Assembly: GCF_000829455.1 (NCBI RefSeq)
Contig: NZ_JXAK01000004.1
Span: 124,001-188,000 of the forward strand
Length of the DNA: 64,000 nt
Reading direction: 5' to 3'
Origin: Gordoniibacillus kamchatkensis
GTDB taxonomy: Bacteria; Bacillota; Bacilli; Paenibacillales; NBRC-103111
The notes under the pieces were generated by a model. It made no database searches. It saw only the letters and a list, made by a program, of their open reading frames with translations, and was not told the DNA's origin. The first letter of the stretch is position 1; every line of letters begins with the position of its first letter. A program made the position numbers and the translations under genes. Shown piece after piece: positions 1 to 9,246 of the stretch.

Positions 1-410
1 CCTCACGGGTAGTTCTGTTGGAAAGGCCCGTGCCGGTGCGTTCCGAGTTTGGGCAGTCCGTGGTGGCAGGCTTGTTGTGGCAGCTTGTGCGGAAGCAGCC
101 GCGTTGAGGCCATCCCCTGACACAGCTCGGCTGTATAGCCCGAACAACCGCTACCGAAAATGCCACAGGCATCATAACGGAACATAGTTCCGCTATGCCC
201 TGTATTTCCCGTCATTTCCCGGAATTAGAGGAACACGGTTCCGCTATTTGCCCCCAGCACAGCACCTTGTCGTGCAAAACCAGGGCATTTCACCGAAATA
301 ACGGAACGGGAGTCCGTTATTTCGCCGGATTCCCGTTCCGTTTGGCAAATAGCGGAACCGTATTCCGCTATGCCCTCAGACTCGCCGGGGAAACGCGTGA
401 ACGTTGACTG
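1..410. other. Non-coding edge region with short palindromic repeats
   Basis: I see no convincing gene here; the short open frames lack ribosome binding sites and recognisable sequence. From about 172 the stretch holds a run of short palindromes built on GGAAC-N3-GTTCC followed by GCTAT or GTTAT, listed separately. The region lies just downstream of the yesN stop on the minus strand, and I see no classical terminator there. Confidence 0.5.
172..373. repeat. Cluster of four GGAAC/GTTCC palindromes
   Basis: Four short inverted repeats sit about 50 bases apart: near 174-196 (ATAACGGAAC ATA GTTCCGCTAT), 229-247 (GGAAC ACG GTTCC GCTAT), 297-321 (AAATAACGGA paired with TCCGTTATTT) and 348-371 (ATAGCGGAA paired with TTCCGCTAT). 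The same core recurs at 38.07-38.26 kb. They look like a dispersed intergenic repeat family rather than a gene-specific operator. Confidence 0.7.
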
Positions 411-2062
411 TCACGCATTGCTGTACTTATCCCGGTATTCCTGTGGCGTAAGGCCGGTATGCTTCTTAAACACGTTAATGAACGAATGGGCTCTCTGGTA
501 GCCTATGCTGGCGGCGATTTCGTAAATTTTGTCCTGCGTGCGCAGCAGCATGTGCGCGGCTTTCTCCATCCGGACGCGATTCACGTAGTCGCTCAAATTT
601 TCGCCCGTTTCCAGCTTGTAAATTTTCGAAATATAGACCGGGTGCATGAATACGTGGTCGGCGATCGCCGTGAGAGACACGTCGCTCGCCAAATGCTGCT
701 CCACGAACCGCTGCACCTGCTCGATCAGCTTCGTGCGGGAATCTTTGGCCTCGTCTTCCGTCTGGCTGCGAAGCCGGTGCAGCACGTCCGCCGCCCAATC
801 GTAAAGCTGCTGCCACGAGCGGTACGGAGCGCCCTGAATGAGCTTTTCATAGCTGGAGCCGAGAAGCCCCGCCAGCGGGCGGCCGGTTTTGTGGGCGTAA
901 TAGGAGGCGGCCGAGGCGATGACGAAATACGTTTCCAGCAAGTGCTCGTGAAGCTCCTCCTGCTTGCCTCGAAGCTCGCCGAATATGCGCTCCACGCGCT
1001 CTCCGGCCGTCTCCCATTGACCGGCTTCCAGCAGCTGATTCATCGTGGGCAGCTCGTAAAGCGCCGGAATCGACCGGACTTCGGAGCCTTCCTGCCGCTC
1101 TCCGGCGACCGTCATGATCAAGTCTCTTTCGGCGCCGACATGTTTTCGTAAGGCGGAAAGGGTCGTATCGTACACCTCGGACAAGTCGTCGGGGAATACG
1201 CCGATACGGCTAATCAAAATCGTCAAATGGCCGTTCAAATACGTTTGCACGGCGCTTTGCCACTGGGCTGCGGTCGACTCCAGCGTCTGGAACGGCTCTC
1301 CTTCCCCATTCGCGCTCTCCTCAGCATCCGGCCCCCCCGCTCTCCTCACCACATAGACCAAATAATCGTGGGAGTCTTTGCCCGGCCACAGCTCGAAATG
1401 CGGCGCGAACAATTCCTCCGCGATATTGCCGACTGCATATTCAAGCAGAGCGAGGCTCTGCGAATCGTATGTGTAAAACGGCTCCTCCAGGCGCACGAGC
1501 ATAAGCCGGAACGGCTCCCCGAAAAAGGACGGCACGCGAAGCATCGACATGCGGTCCTGCAGCTCCTTGAGCGAGTAGCGGCGGCCTTCCAGCAGCTCAT
1601 GCAGCAAATTGCCGCGCATTTGCGGCAAATTTTCGCGCAGCATCCGGGCTGTCCGTTCGTGGGACAACACCTGCGCCCATTCGTCCTGCAGACGTTTCAC
1701 CACATCGTCGACAGTAGCGAGCAGCTCTTCGTCTTTAACGGGCTTAAGCAAATAGCCGGAAGCCCCGAGCTGATCGCCTCCTTGGCATACTCAAAATCGG
1801 CGTGGCCGGACAGCAAAATGCACCGCGTTTTCGTCCAGTTGCGGCGAATGTGCGCCGACAGCTCCAGTCCCGTCATGCCGGGCATGCGCACGTCGGTCAG
1901 CACGACGTCGATCGGATGCTCCTGCAGCAGTTCGAGCGCTTCCATGCCGGAATACGCTTTATGCACGGCGGCAACGCCGACGGACTCCCACGGAACCATC
2001 GCCGCCAGCCGCTCGACGACATGCGCCTCGTCATCCACGATCAGCAGCTGCGTCATTATCAT
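411..2062 (-). pseudogene. yesN: YesN-type response regulator (REC + AraC HTH), frameshifted
   Basis: Two-component response regulator that normally activates the adjacent sugar transporter. The N-terminal part (2062 down to about 1766) is a receiver domain with the phospho-acceptor region VLTDVRMPGM and the switch Ser in LLSGH. The remainder (frame ending at 411) has a long linker and a C-terminal pair of AraC helix-turn-helices (SLTAIADHVFMHPVYISKIY, then IYEIAASIGYQ). The frame breaks at about 1763-1766, where a run of four G on the coding strand would need five to read SSGASGYLLKPVKDEE. The start overlaps the end of the kinase gene by 32 bases, which suggests coupled translation. I read it as one protein of about 550 residues split by a one-base deletion or a base-calling error. 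Confidence 0.85.
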
Positions 2063-3791
2063 CCCTCCGCTTCCACGATAGCGTAACTTTCAAACCTCCC
2101 AGCGCGCTGTGAGCAAGCTGCACCCTTGCCCCTTCTCCGAACGCATATTGCAGCCGGTGATGGACATTCCAGACCCCATATCCCATACTCGCTTCCATCG
2201 GCCGGTAAAGCTGCTTTTCCAGCTCCCGCAGCGCCTCGTCCGATACGCCCGCGCCGCTATCTTCGACCACGATCTCATTCCATTCTTCGTCCTGCCTGCC
2301 GCTAATGACGATCAGCGCGTCGTCCGGCTGGCTCTCCACGCCGTGCTCGATCGCATTTTCCACAATCGGCTGCAAGAGGAGCCGCGGCACCTGCAAGTCC
2401 ATCATGGGCCCAGGCACGTCGATCTCGTAATGGAAACGCTGCAGCCGCAAGTTGTGGATCGTCAAATAGTTTTCGACGAGATGGAGCTCCTCTCGCAGCG
2501 GGGCGGTTTGATTTTCCATGCGGGTCGTATAGCGGTAGTACTCCGCCAAATTTTGCGCCATCGCCACGACCGAGCGGGTATCGCCAAGCATCGCCATGTT
2601 GATGACGAAGAACAGGCTGTTGTACAGGAAATGCGGATTGATTTGCGCCTGCAGCTGCTTCAGCGTCGCATCGTTGAGACGGATTTTCTCGACGTATACG
2701 CGCTCGACCAAATCTTGAATCTGTTCGGCCATTTCGTTAAACCGCACGATGAGAAAATCGAATTCGTTGTTCGGCCGGTAACGAATCCGCGCGGACAAGT
2801 CCCCTTTCTTGATCCGCTGCACGCCCTGGATCAGCTTGCCGATCGGCCGCTGGACATGGCGGTACAGCAAATACGCGGAAAGAAAGCCGAGCGCGAGGAG
2901 CAAGCCGATCGTGACGTAGAACAGCGCATTCGTTTTCGTAATCGGCAGCAAAATGTTTTCGACCGGCGCATAGTCGATCAAATACCAATCGAGCTGTTTG
3001 GATTGCACGTAAAACACGTAATATTGCCTGCCTCCGAGCTGGCAGACGAAGCTCCCGCTTTCCGCCAGCCGCTGGCCGCCGAGAATCGGGACCAGTCCGG
3101 ACACGACGCCGCTGTCCATCGTGCTGCTGCCGATCGGCGGCAAGCCGGCACGGTAAAAGAACGGGTCGCCCTTGCCCCCGGACTTGACCTGATCGAGCAT
3201 CGCCGTCATATTCGATACGGAAAAGCTGATCTGAATCATACTTTTAATCTGATCGAAAGATTTGGCATTATACGGGTTAACCAGCTGCCGGACAAAACGG
3301 GGCCCGGGCGGCCTGGCATCCGGGCGCACCGTCGGGTCGAACGTCCACATCCCGGGCGAAGGCCGGAACGACAAGAACGTCTGCACGTCGGTCGAATTGA
3401 CCGGATTCGAAGATACGATCGCGTTTTCCAACGGCAAATACAGCGTCAGATCGTTGGTCCAGGCGCTGGACACGCTTTGCAGGCTTAACACTTCCGCGAC
3501 GCGGTTTTTCTCCCTGATCCATTCGTACTGGTTGTTGTCCGAACGCATGTCGACAAAGTCCCGCACGTACGGATCGGAGCTGGCGATGACGGGAAACATC
3601 GCCAGCTGTTCCGCCGTCGTATCGAATTGATGAAGAAAAAAGGACAGCTGGCTGAGGCTGGAAGACTGAATTTCGTCTTTCACCACATCCACGCTGACCT
3701 TGTTCGTGTATATATAAAGAATGAGAACAGGCGTCAACAGCAATATAAGTAGACTGACCGCTTTGCTGAAAATCGTAAGTTTCCCGTTCAT
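2031..3791 (-). CDS. yesM: YesM-type sensor histidine kinase
   Basis: Membrane sensor kinase of 586 residues. An N-terminal membrane helix (about residues 10-30) is followed by a roughly 250-residue extracellular sensor region, a second helix near 290-310, a HAMP segment (RPIGKLIQGVQRIKKGDLSA), a His_kinase domain with the acceptor motif QINPHFLYNSL, and a HATPase domain (PIVENAIEHGV; DSGAGV). This order is diagnostic of the YesM/LytS class that pairs with YesN. It follows the two permease genes on the same strand and overlaps the regulator, so it probably senses the sugar, or sugar-loaded binding protein, handled by this transporter. Confidence 0.95.
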   Translation of the reverse strand: MNGKLTIFSKAVSLLILLLTPVLILYIYTNKVSVDVVKDEIQSSSLSQLSFFLHQFDTTAEQLAMFPVIASSDPYVRDFVDMRSDNNQYEWIREKNRVAEVLSLQSVSSAWTNDLTLYLPLENAIVSSNPVNSTDVQTFLSFRPSPGMWTFDPTVRPDARPPGPRFVRQLVNPYNAKSFDQIKSMIQISFSVSNMTAMLDQVKSGGKGDPFFYRAGLPPIGSSTMDSGVVSGLVPILGGQRLAESGSFVCQLGGRQYYVFYVQSKQLDWYLIDYAPVENILLPITKTNALFYVTIGLLLALGFLSAYLLYRHVQRPIGKLIQGVQRIKKGDLSARIRYRPNNEFDFLIVRFNEMAEQIQDLVERVYVEKIRLNDATLKQLQAQINPHFLYNSLFFVINMAMLGDTRSVVAMAQNLAEYYRYTTRMENQTAPLREELHLVENYLTIHNLRLQRFHYEIDVPGPMMDLQVPRLLLQPIVENAIEHGVESQPDDALIVISGRQDEEWNEIVVEDSGAGVSDEALRELEKQLYRPMEASMGYGVWNVHHRLQYAFGEGARVQLAHSALGGLKVTLSWKRRDDNDAAADRG

Positions 3792-3827
3792 CCAGGATAG
3801 CTCCTTGCTTCTTGATGTACGGACAGT

Positions 3828-4646
3828 TTAGCCCTTAACGGCGCCGGATGCAAGGCCGCTTACGACGTAGCGCTGCGCGACGAGAGCGATGATGAGAACC
3901 GGCAGCGTAATGATGCAGGCTGCAGCCATCAGGGCGCCCCAGTTGATTTCCGAGTACGACAAGAAGTTGAATACGGCGATCGGCAGCGTCTTCGTTTTGT
4001 CGCCGGCCAAAATGATGGAGAACATGAAGTTGTTCCACGAGAAAATGAACGACAAGAGCGACGCCGTGATGATGCCCGGGCCGGAAATCGGCAGCACGAT
4101 GTTCGTAAATACTTTGTTGTACGTGCAGCCGTCGATCAGGGCAGCTTGCTCGATTTCCTCCGGCAGCCCTTCGAAGAACGAAATCATGACCCAAATAATG
4201 AACGGCAGCCCGACGAGCATATGGCTCAAAATAAGCGAAACGAACGAATCGACGAGACCGATCTTGGAGAAAATGATGAACCACGGAATCAGGAACGTAA
4301 TGCCCGGAATAATGCGCGCGACCAAAATGATCAGCCCGAGCCCCTGCAGGCGGTGGCGGGCGATCGCATAAGCGGCCGGCAGCCCGAGGAGAAGCGAGCC
4401 GAGCGTGGAGCCCGCCGCGACGACGAAGCTGTTCCAGACGAACTTCAGGAAGTCGTATTCGCCGAACACGCTCGAGTAGTTTTTGCCCGTCGGCTTAAAG
4501 ACGAAAAACTGATCGGTCGCCATAATTTGCGCCTGCGTCTTGAAGGAAGCGAGCAGCATCCATATGAACGGAAACGAGAAGGCCAGCATGACGATCGCGG
4601 TCAGCACGCCAAGAACGATATTGAGTAACCGTTTTTTCTTCTTCAT
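3828..4646 (-). CDS. Sugar ABC transporter permease, MalG/CUT1 type
   Basis: Inner-membrane permease of 272 residues with about six membrane helices. The EAA loop (SFFEGLPEEIEQAALIDGC) contacts the ATPase. The N-terminal basic stretch followed by a long helix and the periplasmic segment before the core are typical of the second CUT1 permease. It begins 3 bases after the first permease stop, so both are in one transcript. No ATPase gene is present in this cluster, as is usual for CUT1 systems that share an MsmX-type ATPase. Confidence 0.95.
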   Translation of the reverse strand: MKKKKRLLNIVLGVLTAIVMLAFSFPFIWMLLASFKTQAQIMATDQFFVFKPTGKNYSSVFGEYDFLKFVWNSFVVAAGSTLGSLLLGLPAAYAIARHRLQGLGLIILVARIIPGITFLIPWFIIFSKIGLVDSFVSLILSHMLVGLPFIIWVMISFFEGLPEEIEQAALIDGCTYNKVFTNIVLPISGPGIITASLLSFIFSWNNFMFSIILAGDKTKTLPIAVFNFLSYSEINWGALMAAACIITLPVLIIALVAQRYVVSGLASGAVKG

Positions 4647-4649
4647 GCT

Positions 4650-5525
4650 TTACGCCTCCAGTCTTCTGCGAATCCAGACCATGAGCAATGTAGCTCCCAT
4701 CACCAGCGCAAAGAAGATGACGAGCAGCGACGAGGCCATGCCCAGCTTAAAGTATTGGAAACCGAGTGTATACCCGTAAATATTCAGCGTTTCGGATACG
4801 TTGTTAGGCCCGCCTTGCGTTGTTGCATAGATGATATCGAACGTCTTCAGAACGTCGATCAACCGCAGCATAAAGGCCACAATAATAGTCGGGCGCAGCA
4901 GCGGCAGCGTAATGTGCCACAGTCTTTGCCAGGCGGACGCGCCGTCCACTTCGGCGGCTTCGTACGGCTCCGACGGCAAAGTCGATAAACCGGCCATAAC
5001 GATCAAGGAAATCATCGGTGTCCATTCCCAAATATCGATCACCATCAGGGACGGAAGCACTTGCGTCGGCGAAGCGATCCACAGCTGCGGCGGCAGCCCT
5101 AACATTTTCAGAAGCGTGTTGGCAATGCCGATCGACGGCTCGTAAATGAGCAGCCAGACGAGGCCCATCGCCACCGGAGTTGCTACCATGGGCAGCAAGA
5201 ACAGCGTCTTTACTATATTTTTGCCAAAAAAGTCGCGGAATAGCAGCAAGGCGATAGCGACGCCAAGCACAGTCTCTACGCTAATCGAACCGAAGGTGAA
5301 CACAATGGTGCTTTGTACCGCGTGCCAGAAGCGGCTGTCGGTTAAAAGCGCTTTGTAATTGGCGAGAAATACCCATTTCGGAGGTGTCGTGGCCGACATG
5401 CTCCATTCGTAGAAGCTGATTCTCACCGTATATAAAATAGGAAACACCATCATAAGCAGAACAAACAGCACCGCAGGCAAGGTGTAAATCCATTTCAAAT
5501 TGCGGTCGAACCAGTTTGTCGGCAT
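4650..5525 (-). CDS. Sugar ABC transporter permease, MalF/CUT1 type
   Basis: First permease of the cluster, 291 residues with about six helices. Its EAA loop reads SEPYEAAEVDGASAWQRLWH. It starts with MPTNWFDRNLKWIYTLPA, typical of short Gram-positive MalF-like permeases without the long extra loop of E. coli MalF. It lies about 100 bases after the binding-protein gene and is followed directly by the second permease. Confidence 0.95.
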   Translation of the reverse strand: MPTNWFDRNLKWIYTLPAVLFVLLMMVFPILYTVRISFYEWSMSATTPPKWVFLANYKALLTDSRFWHAVQSTIVFTFGSISVETVLGVAIALLLFRDFFGKNIVKTLFLLPMVATPVAMGLVWLLIYEPSIGIANTLLKMLGLPPQLWIASPTQVLPSLMVIDIWEWTPMISLIVMAGLSTLPSEPYEAAEVDGASAWQRLWHITLPLLRPTIIVAFMLRLIDVLKTFDIIYATTQGGPNNVSETLNIYGYTLGFQYFKLGMASSLLVIFFALVMGATLLMVWIRRRLEA

Positions 5526-5624
5526 TCCAAATCATCCCTTTCCGATCGAAGCCCTCTCTGTAGGAATGAGGGGATGCGCCCGCGCACCGGGACACATCCC
5601 CGCATCCACTTCTATTCGTCTTGC

Positions 5625-6971
5625 TTACTTGCCGTTTTCCTTGTCGATGAGCGCTTGGAAGTCTTTGTTCGCCTGATCGGCGGCAGCTTTGATGTCTTCG
5701 CCCGTCAGCGCCTTTTGCACGACCGCGCCGATAATGTCGCGCGCTTCGCCTACGTTGTTAACCGGCGGCAAGGAGTGGTCGACGCCGCCCTTCTGCTCTT
5801 CTTTCGCAACAGCGGCCCACTCTTTCGGGAAGGCGGCGATGCCTTCCGGCTTGTCCCATACCGACAAGCGAGCGCCCGGGTTGCCTTTGTTTTGCGTCTG
5901 CAGCGTAATTTCCTTGCTCGTCGCCCATTTGATGAATTCCCAAGCCGCGTCTTTGTTAGCCGCTTTGGAGTTCATCGCCAGGCCCCACGACGTTACGTTA
6001 TACGGCTGCGAGCCTTTGCTGCCCGCCGGGAACTGCGCGTAACCGACTTTGTCGGCCACTTTCGATTTCTCCGGATCGATGGCGTTTTTGTAGATCGAGT
6101 TCGCATCGGCGAAGAATGCCGCTTTGCCTTGCGCGAACACGCCGATCGCTTGCGGCCACGACATGTTCAGCACCCCTGGAGGGCCGTAATTTTTCAGCAG
6201 ATTCGTGTAGATCGTCATGCCTTTGATCGCTTCCGGCGTATTGATCGTCGCCTTGCCGTCCTTCATGAAGTCGGCGCCCTCGGAGTACATGAACGAGCCT
6301 ACTTGCGTCACAAGCGCGGAACGCTGGCCGCGGGCGACGAAACCGTACATTTCGTTCTTCGGATCGTTCAGCTTTTTCGCCGCTGCTTCCAGTTCGTCCA
6401 TCGTTTTCGGAACCGGAATGCCCGCCTTTTCGAGCAAATCTTTGCGGTAGTACAAAATGTGCTGCTCGGTGATGGTCGGAATGCCGGACAGCTTGCCGTC
6501 TACCGTCACCGTGCTGATCGACGCCTTGGAATAATCGGCGAGATCGTAGTCAGCGTCTTTCTTGGCATATTCGTCAAGCGGCGCGATCCAGCCGTTCTTG
6601 TAGTACAGCTTCGCTTCCTGCAGCGGGCGGTACATGAATACGTCCGGCGTTGCCGAACCCGCCGTGAACTGCACGGTCAATTTCTGCGACAGCTGATCCT
6701 CGAAGAAGCTTTGCACATCGACCTTCATCCCGGTTTTTTCTTCAAACTGCGGGAGCAAGGCTTTAATCGCGTCCCCCCACGGGTGGTTGGCCAGCACGAT
6801 AGTCAGCTTTTTGCCTTCGAACGGTTTGGCTGCGGCTTTAGTGTCAGTGCCTTTCGCCGGCTCCTGAGCTTTCGGCTGCGCATTGCCGCCGCTTCCGCAG
6901 GCAGCCAGAAGCCCCATAGACATCGAAGCGACAAGACCGATGCTCAGCACGCGGTTCAATCGGTTTTTCAT
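5625..6971 (-). CDS. Sugar ABC transporter substrate-binding lipoprotein
   Basis: Extracellular solute-binding protein of family 1 (SBP_bac_1). From the ATG at 6971 it is 448 residues with a basic N terminus (MKNRLNRVLS), a hydrophobic segment and a lipobox LLAAC|GSGG, so it is anchored by a lipidated Cys. I chose this start over the longer frame because of the GAGGGG ribosome binding site a few bases upstream. It is the first gene of an operon with two permeases and the YesM/YesN pair. The substrate is not evident; the nearby uronate and inositol enzymes suggest a sugar, uronide or oligosaccharide. A LacI/cre-type operator lies upstream at 7139-7152. Confidence 0.93.
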   Translation of the reverse strand: MKNRLNRVLSIGLVASMSMGLLAACGSGGNAQPKAQEPAKGTDTKAAAKPFEGKKLTIVLANHPWGDAIKALLPQFEEKTGMKVDVQSFFEDQLSQKLTVQFTAGSATPDVFMYRPLQEAKLYYKNGWIAPLDEYAKKDADYDLADYSKASISTVTVDGKLSGIPTITEQHILYYRKDLLEKAGIPVPKTMDELEAAAKKLNDPKNEMYGFVARGQRSALVTQVGSFMYSEGADFMKDGKATINTPEAIKGMTIYTNLLKNYGPPGVLNMSWPQAIGVFAQGKAAFFADANSIYKNAIDPEKSKVADKVGYAQFPAGSKGSQPYNVTSWGLAMNSKAANKDAAWEFIKWATSKEITLQTQNKGNPGARLSVWDKPEGIAAFPKEWAAVAKEEQKGGVDHSLPPVNNVGEARDIIGAVVQKALTGEDIKAAADQANKDFQALIDKENGK

Positions 6972-7026
6972 GTGTCTGTACCCCTCCTGTAGCATTGAAT
7001 GGCCGGAACATCGGCAAGCAAGCTTC

Positions 7027-7094
7027 AGGCTGCTGAGAAAGGCGGAGACCCGCTTTCCCAATCCGCAGTGCAGCCATACTTTCTCGGGCAGCCT
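7027..7094 (+). repeat. Hairpin repeat element, copy A
   Basis: A 68-nt element with terminal inverted repeats (AGGCTGCtgaGAAAG against CTTTCTCGGGCAGCCT) and a conserved interior holding GGCGGAGACCCG, TTCCCAATCCGCAG and GCAGCC. It is about 93% identical to copy B at 13502-13570. It lies 56 bases upstream of the binding-protein start and so probably within the 5' leader of that operon, antisense to copy B's orientation relative to its gene. Confidence 0.8.
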
Positions 7095-7110
7095 AACGCT
7101 TTTCTACTAG

Positions 7111-7160
7111 GTTGTCCATGTTCCGCTGTAGTTCAAATTGTAAACGATTGCAACCGCGTT
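7111..7160 (-). promoter_or_regulatory. Putative promoter with LacI/CcpA-type operator
   Basis: On the + strand 7139-7152 reads TGTAAACGATTGCA, one base off the cre consensus and typical of LacI-family operators with a central CG. On the minus strand it overlaps a plausible -35 (TTGCAA) with a weaker -10 (TACAGC) 17 bases further on, directed at the binding-protein operon. Binding here would block transcription. CcpA and a dedicated LacI regulator are both possible. Confidence 0.5.
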
Positions 7161-7213
7161 CGATATAACGAAGTTTCAACATCGATAACGCACAGTCAAG
7201 GAGTATTGCATGC

Positions 7214-7261
7214 AAAAAGGCAGCCCGGGACGCGAATGCCGCGTCCGGACTGCCTCTTTTG
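7214..7261 (-). terminator. Rho-independent terminator of the symporter operon
   Basis: GC-rich hairpin with arms AGGCAGTCCGGACGC and GCGTCCCGGGCTGCCT (minus strand) followed by TTTTT. It lies about 45 bases after the symporter stop and ends the iolC-iolA-kduD-symporter transcript. Confidence 0.8.
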
Positions 7262-7305
7262 ATTCGCCGCTATGTGTGCCGCGGTCCCGGATGGCGCGGG
7301 CTTTT

Positions 7306-8256
7306 TCAGGCTGACGGCTGATTGTTCTTATCGCCGGTTCTGCGCGCAAACCAGGTAGCCAGCATCGAACCCGACAAGTTGTGCCATACGCTGAACAGAG
7401 CGCTCGGCACGGCTGCCAGCGGGCTAAAATGAGCGGCAGCCAAAGCGGCTCCCAGGCCCGAGTTTTGCATCCCGGTTTCGAGCGTAACCGCTTTGCGCTT
7501 GGCCAGGTCCATGCCGAACAGCTTGGCGAAAAAATATCCGAGCAAGTAGCCTAGCAAATTGTGGAGAATGACGGCGGCGAATATGAGCAGCCCGTTGGAC
7601 AAAATTTTGGGCTGGTTCAAGCCGACGACGATGGCCACAATGAGCACGATCGCAATCGTGGAAATGAGCGGCAACGCTTTGACGCTGGCCGCGGCTTGCT
7701 TGCGGAACAAGGCTTTCACAATAATGCCTAGGACGATAGGCAGTATCACTACTTGAACAATGTCCATGAACAACGACTTCGCGTTAATATCCATCCATTT
7801 GCCGGCGAGCACCGAGATGAGGGCCGGGGTGGCGAACGGCGCGATGACGGTGGAGACGGAAGCGATCGACACTCCGAGCGCCACATCCCCTTTGGCCAGG
7901 AACGTCATGACGTTGGAGGCGGTACCGCTTGGGCAACAGCCGACCAGGATGACGCCGACGGCAATTTCCGGCGGAAGCTTCAAAACGACGGCGAGCAAAT
8001 AAGCGATGGAAGGCATGATCAGGTAATGCCCGATCACGCCGATAGCGACGTCCTTCGGGCGGCGGAACACTTCGCGAAAATCGGCTGCGGACAGCGTCAG
8101 GCCCATGCCGAACATGACGACGCCCAGAAGCGGCGAAACCCACGATTTGTGGCCGGTGAACAGGTGCGGCGCAAAGAAGCCGAGACAGGCAAACAAAATC
8201 ACCCAAAGCGAAAACGTTTTGCCGACAAAGCTGCTGACTTTTTCTACTGCGTTCAT
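7306..8256 (-). CDS. Bile acid:sodium symporter family transporter
   Basis: Integral membrane protein of 316 residues with about nine helices, of the BASS family (PF01758), which includes YocS/PanS-like carriers. Recognisable features are FGMGLTL near residue 50, the segment GVILVGCCPSGTASNVMTFLAKGDVALGVS with its conserved Gly/Pro and Asn, and ETGMQNSGLG near residue 260, parts of the two Na+-binding crossover helices. In bacteria this family moves organic acids such as pantoate or keto acids as well as bile acids. As the last gene of an operon with IolC, IolA and KduD-like enzymes, it may carry a sugar-acid intermediate; that is inference. Confidence 0.88.
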   Translation of the reverse strand: MNAVEKVSSFVGKTFSLWVILFACLGFFAPHLFTGHKSWVSPLLGVVMFGMGLTLSAADFREVFRRPKDVAIGVIGHYLIMPSIAYLLAVVLKLPPEIAVGVILVGCCPSGTASNVMTFLAKGDVALGVSIASVSTVIAPFATPALISVLAGKWMDINAKSLFMDIVQVVILPIVLGIIVKALFRKQAAASVKALPLISTIAIVLIVAIVVGLNQPKILSNGLLIFAAVILHNLLGYLLGYFFAKLFGMDLAKRKAVTLETGMQNSGLGAALAAAHFSPLAAVPSALFSVWHNLSGSMLATWFARRTGDKNNQPSA

Positions 8257-8403
8257 GATGTCCTCTCTCCTGTTGTTTATGCTATAAATAATTTAGTTAT
8301 TTTACTACGGTAAGTTAAAATTCACAACACTTTGCGGAGCCCGGACTCTCTTTTTGGCCTGGACATCGGCGATTGCTGGCTGCGGGATCGTCATGCCCGT
8401 CCG

Positions 8404-9183
8404 TTACCGGCCCAGGTAGCCTCCGTCGACCGGAATGACCGCGCCGGTAATGTAGTTGGAAGCCGAAGAAGCGAGGAAAATCGTGATGCCCTCCACGTCT
8501 TCCGGCGTCCCCCAGCGGCCGGCGGGAATGCGCGCCGAAATTTGCGGCAGCCGCACCTGATCCTGCAACAAGTCCTGGTTCATCGTCGTCGCCATATAGC
8601 CCGGCGCTATCGCGTTCACCTGGATGCCGCGGCCCGCCCATTCGTTGGACAGCGACTTGGTCAGCTGCGCGACGCCGCCTTTGCTGACGGCATAAGCGGT
8701 AGCGTTGAAGCCGCCGATAAAGCTGAGCATCGAGGCGGTGTTGATGATTTTGCCGGAGCCTTGGGCGACCATCTTCTCGCCGGCGCGCTTGCACAGATCG
8801 AACACGGCGCTGATGTTGATTTCGAGCACCTGATCCCACGCTTCCAGCGGCAGGTCGAGACAAGAGCGGCGGTCGTGAATGCCAGCGTTATTCATCAAAA
8901 TGTCGATGCGCCCGCCCAGCTTTTGCAGCCCTTCCTCAAACACGCGCGCGCGGTCGGCCCGGTCGAGCAAGTTGCCGCGCACCGCATGAATGGCAGCCGG
9001 TTTGCCCGTATATTCGCTGACTGTCTTGGCAATGTCGCGGGCCGCTTCCTCGGCGTCTTCCGCCAAATCGACAATGACGACTTCCGCGCCCGCCTTGGCG
9101 AGCCCTGTCGCCATCCCGCGGCCAAGCCCGCGGCTTGCTCCGGTAACCATCGCTTTCTTTCCTGTCAGATCGAACATGTTCAT
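8404..9183 (-). CDS. kduD: KduD-like SDR oxidoreductase (2-deoxy-D-gluconate 3-dehydrogenase type)
   Basis: Short-chain dehydrogenase of 259 residues from the ATG at 9183, which has AAGGAGGA just upstream. Visible motifs are the NAD(P) loop TGASRGLG (14-21), NNAG (98-101), the catalytic Ser near 151 and YAVSK (164-168). The C-terminal stretch RWGTPEDVEG followed by a YITGAVIPVDGGY-like ending matches 2-dehydro-3-deoxy-D-gluconate 5-dehydrogenase / 2-deoxy-D-gluconate 3-dehydrogenase enzymes. It is the third gene of the iolC operon. Specificity within the SDR family cannot be proven from sequence. Confidence 0.85.
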   Translation of the reverse strand: MNMFDLTGKKAMVTGASRGLGRGMATGLAKAGAEVVIVDLAEDAEEAARDIAKTVSEYTGKPAAIHAVRGNLLDRADRARVFEEGLQKLGGRIDILMNNAGIHDRRSCLDLPLEAWDQVLEINISAVFDLCKRAGEKMVAQGSGKIINTASMLSFIGGFNATAYAVSKGGVAQLTKSLSNEWAGRGIQVNAIAPGYMATTMNQDLLQDQVRLPQISARIPAGRWGTPEDVEGITIFLASSASNYITGAVIPVDGGYLGR

Positions 9184-9246
9184 TTGGTCGTCCTCCTTGA
9201 TTATTTTACAATACGGACCGTTAACCCGGTAAATGATCAACCGCGT

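Noticed and set aside
172-373. CRISPR-like regularly spaced palindromes
   Set aside because: Spacing varies, the units are short and diverged, and no cas genes are present.
459-1151. Long plus-strand frame opposite yesN
   Set aside because: It is the antisense shadow of a GC-rich conserved gene, without ribosome binding site or recognisable domain. The same applies to the long opposite-strand frames over yesM, the binding protein, the iol operon, the glycosyltransferase and the lyase.
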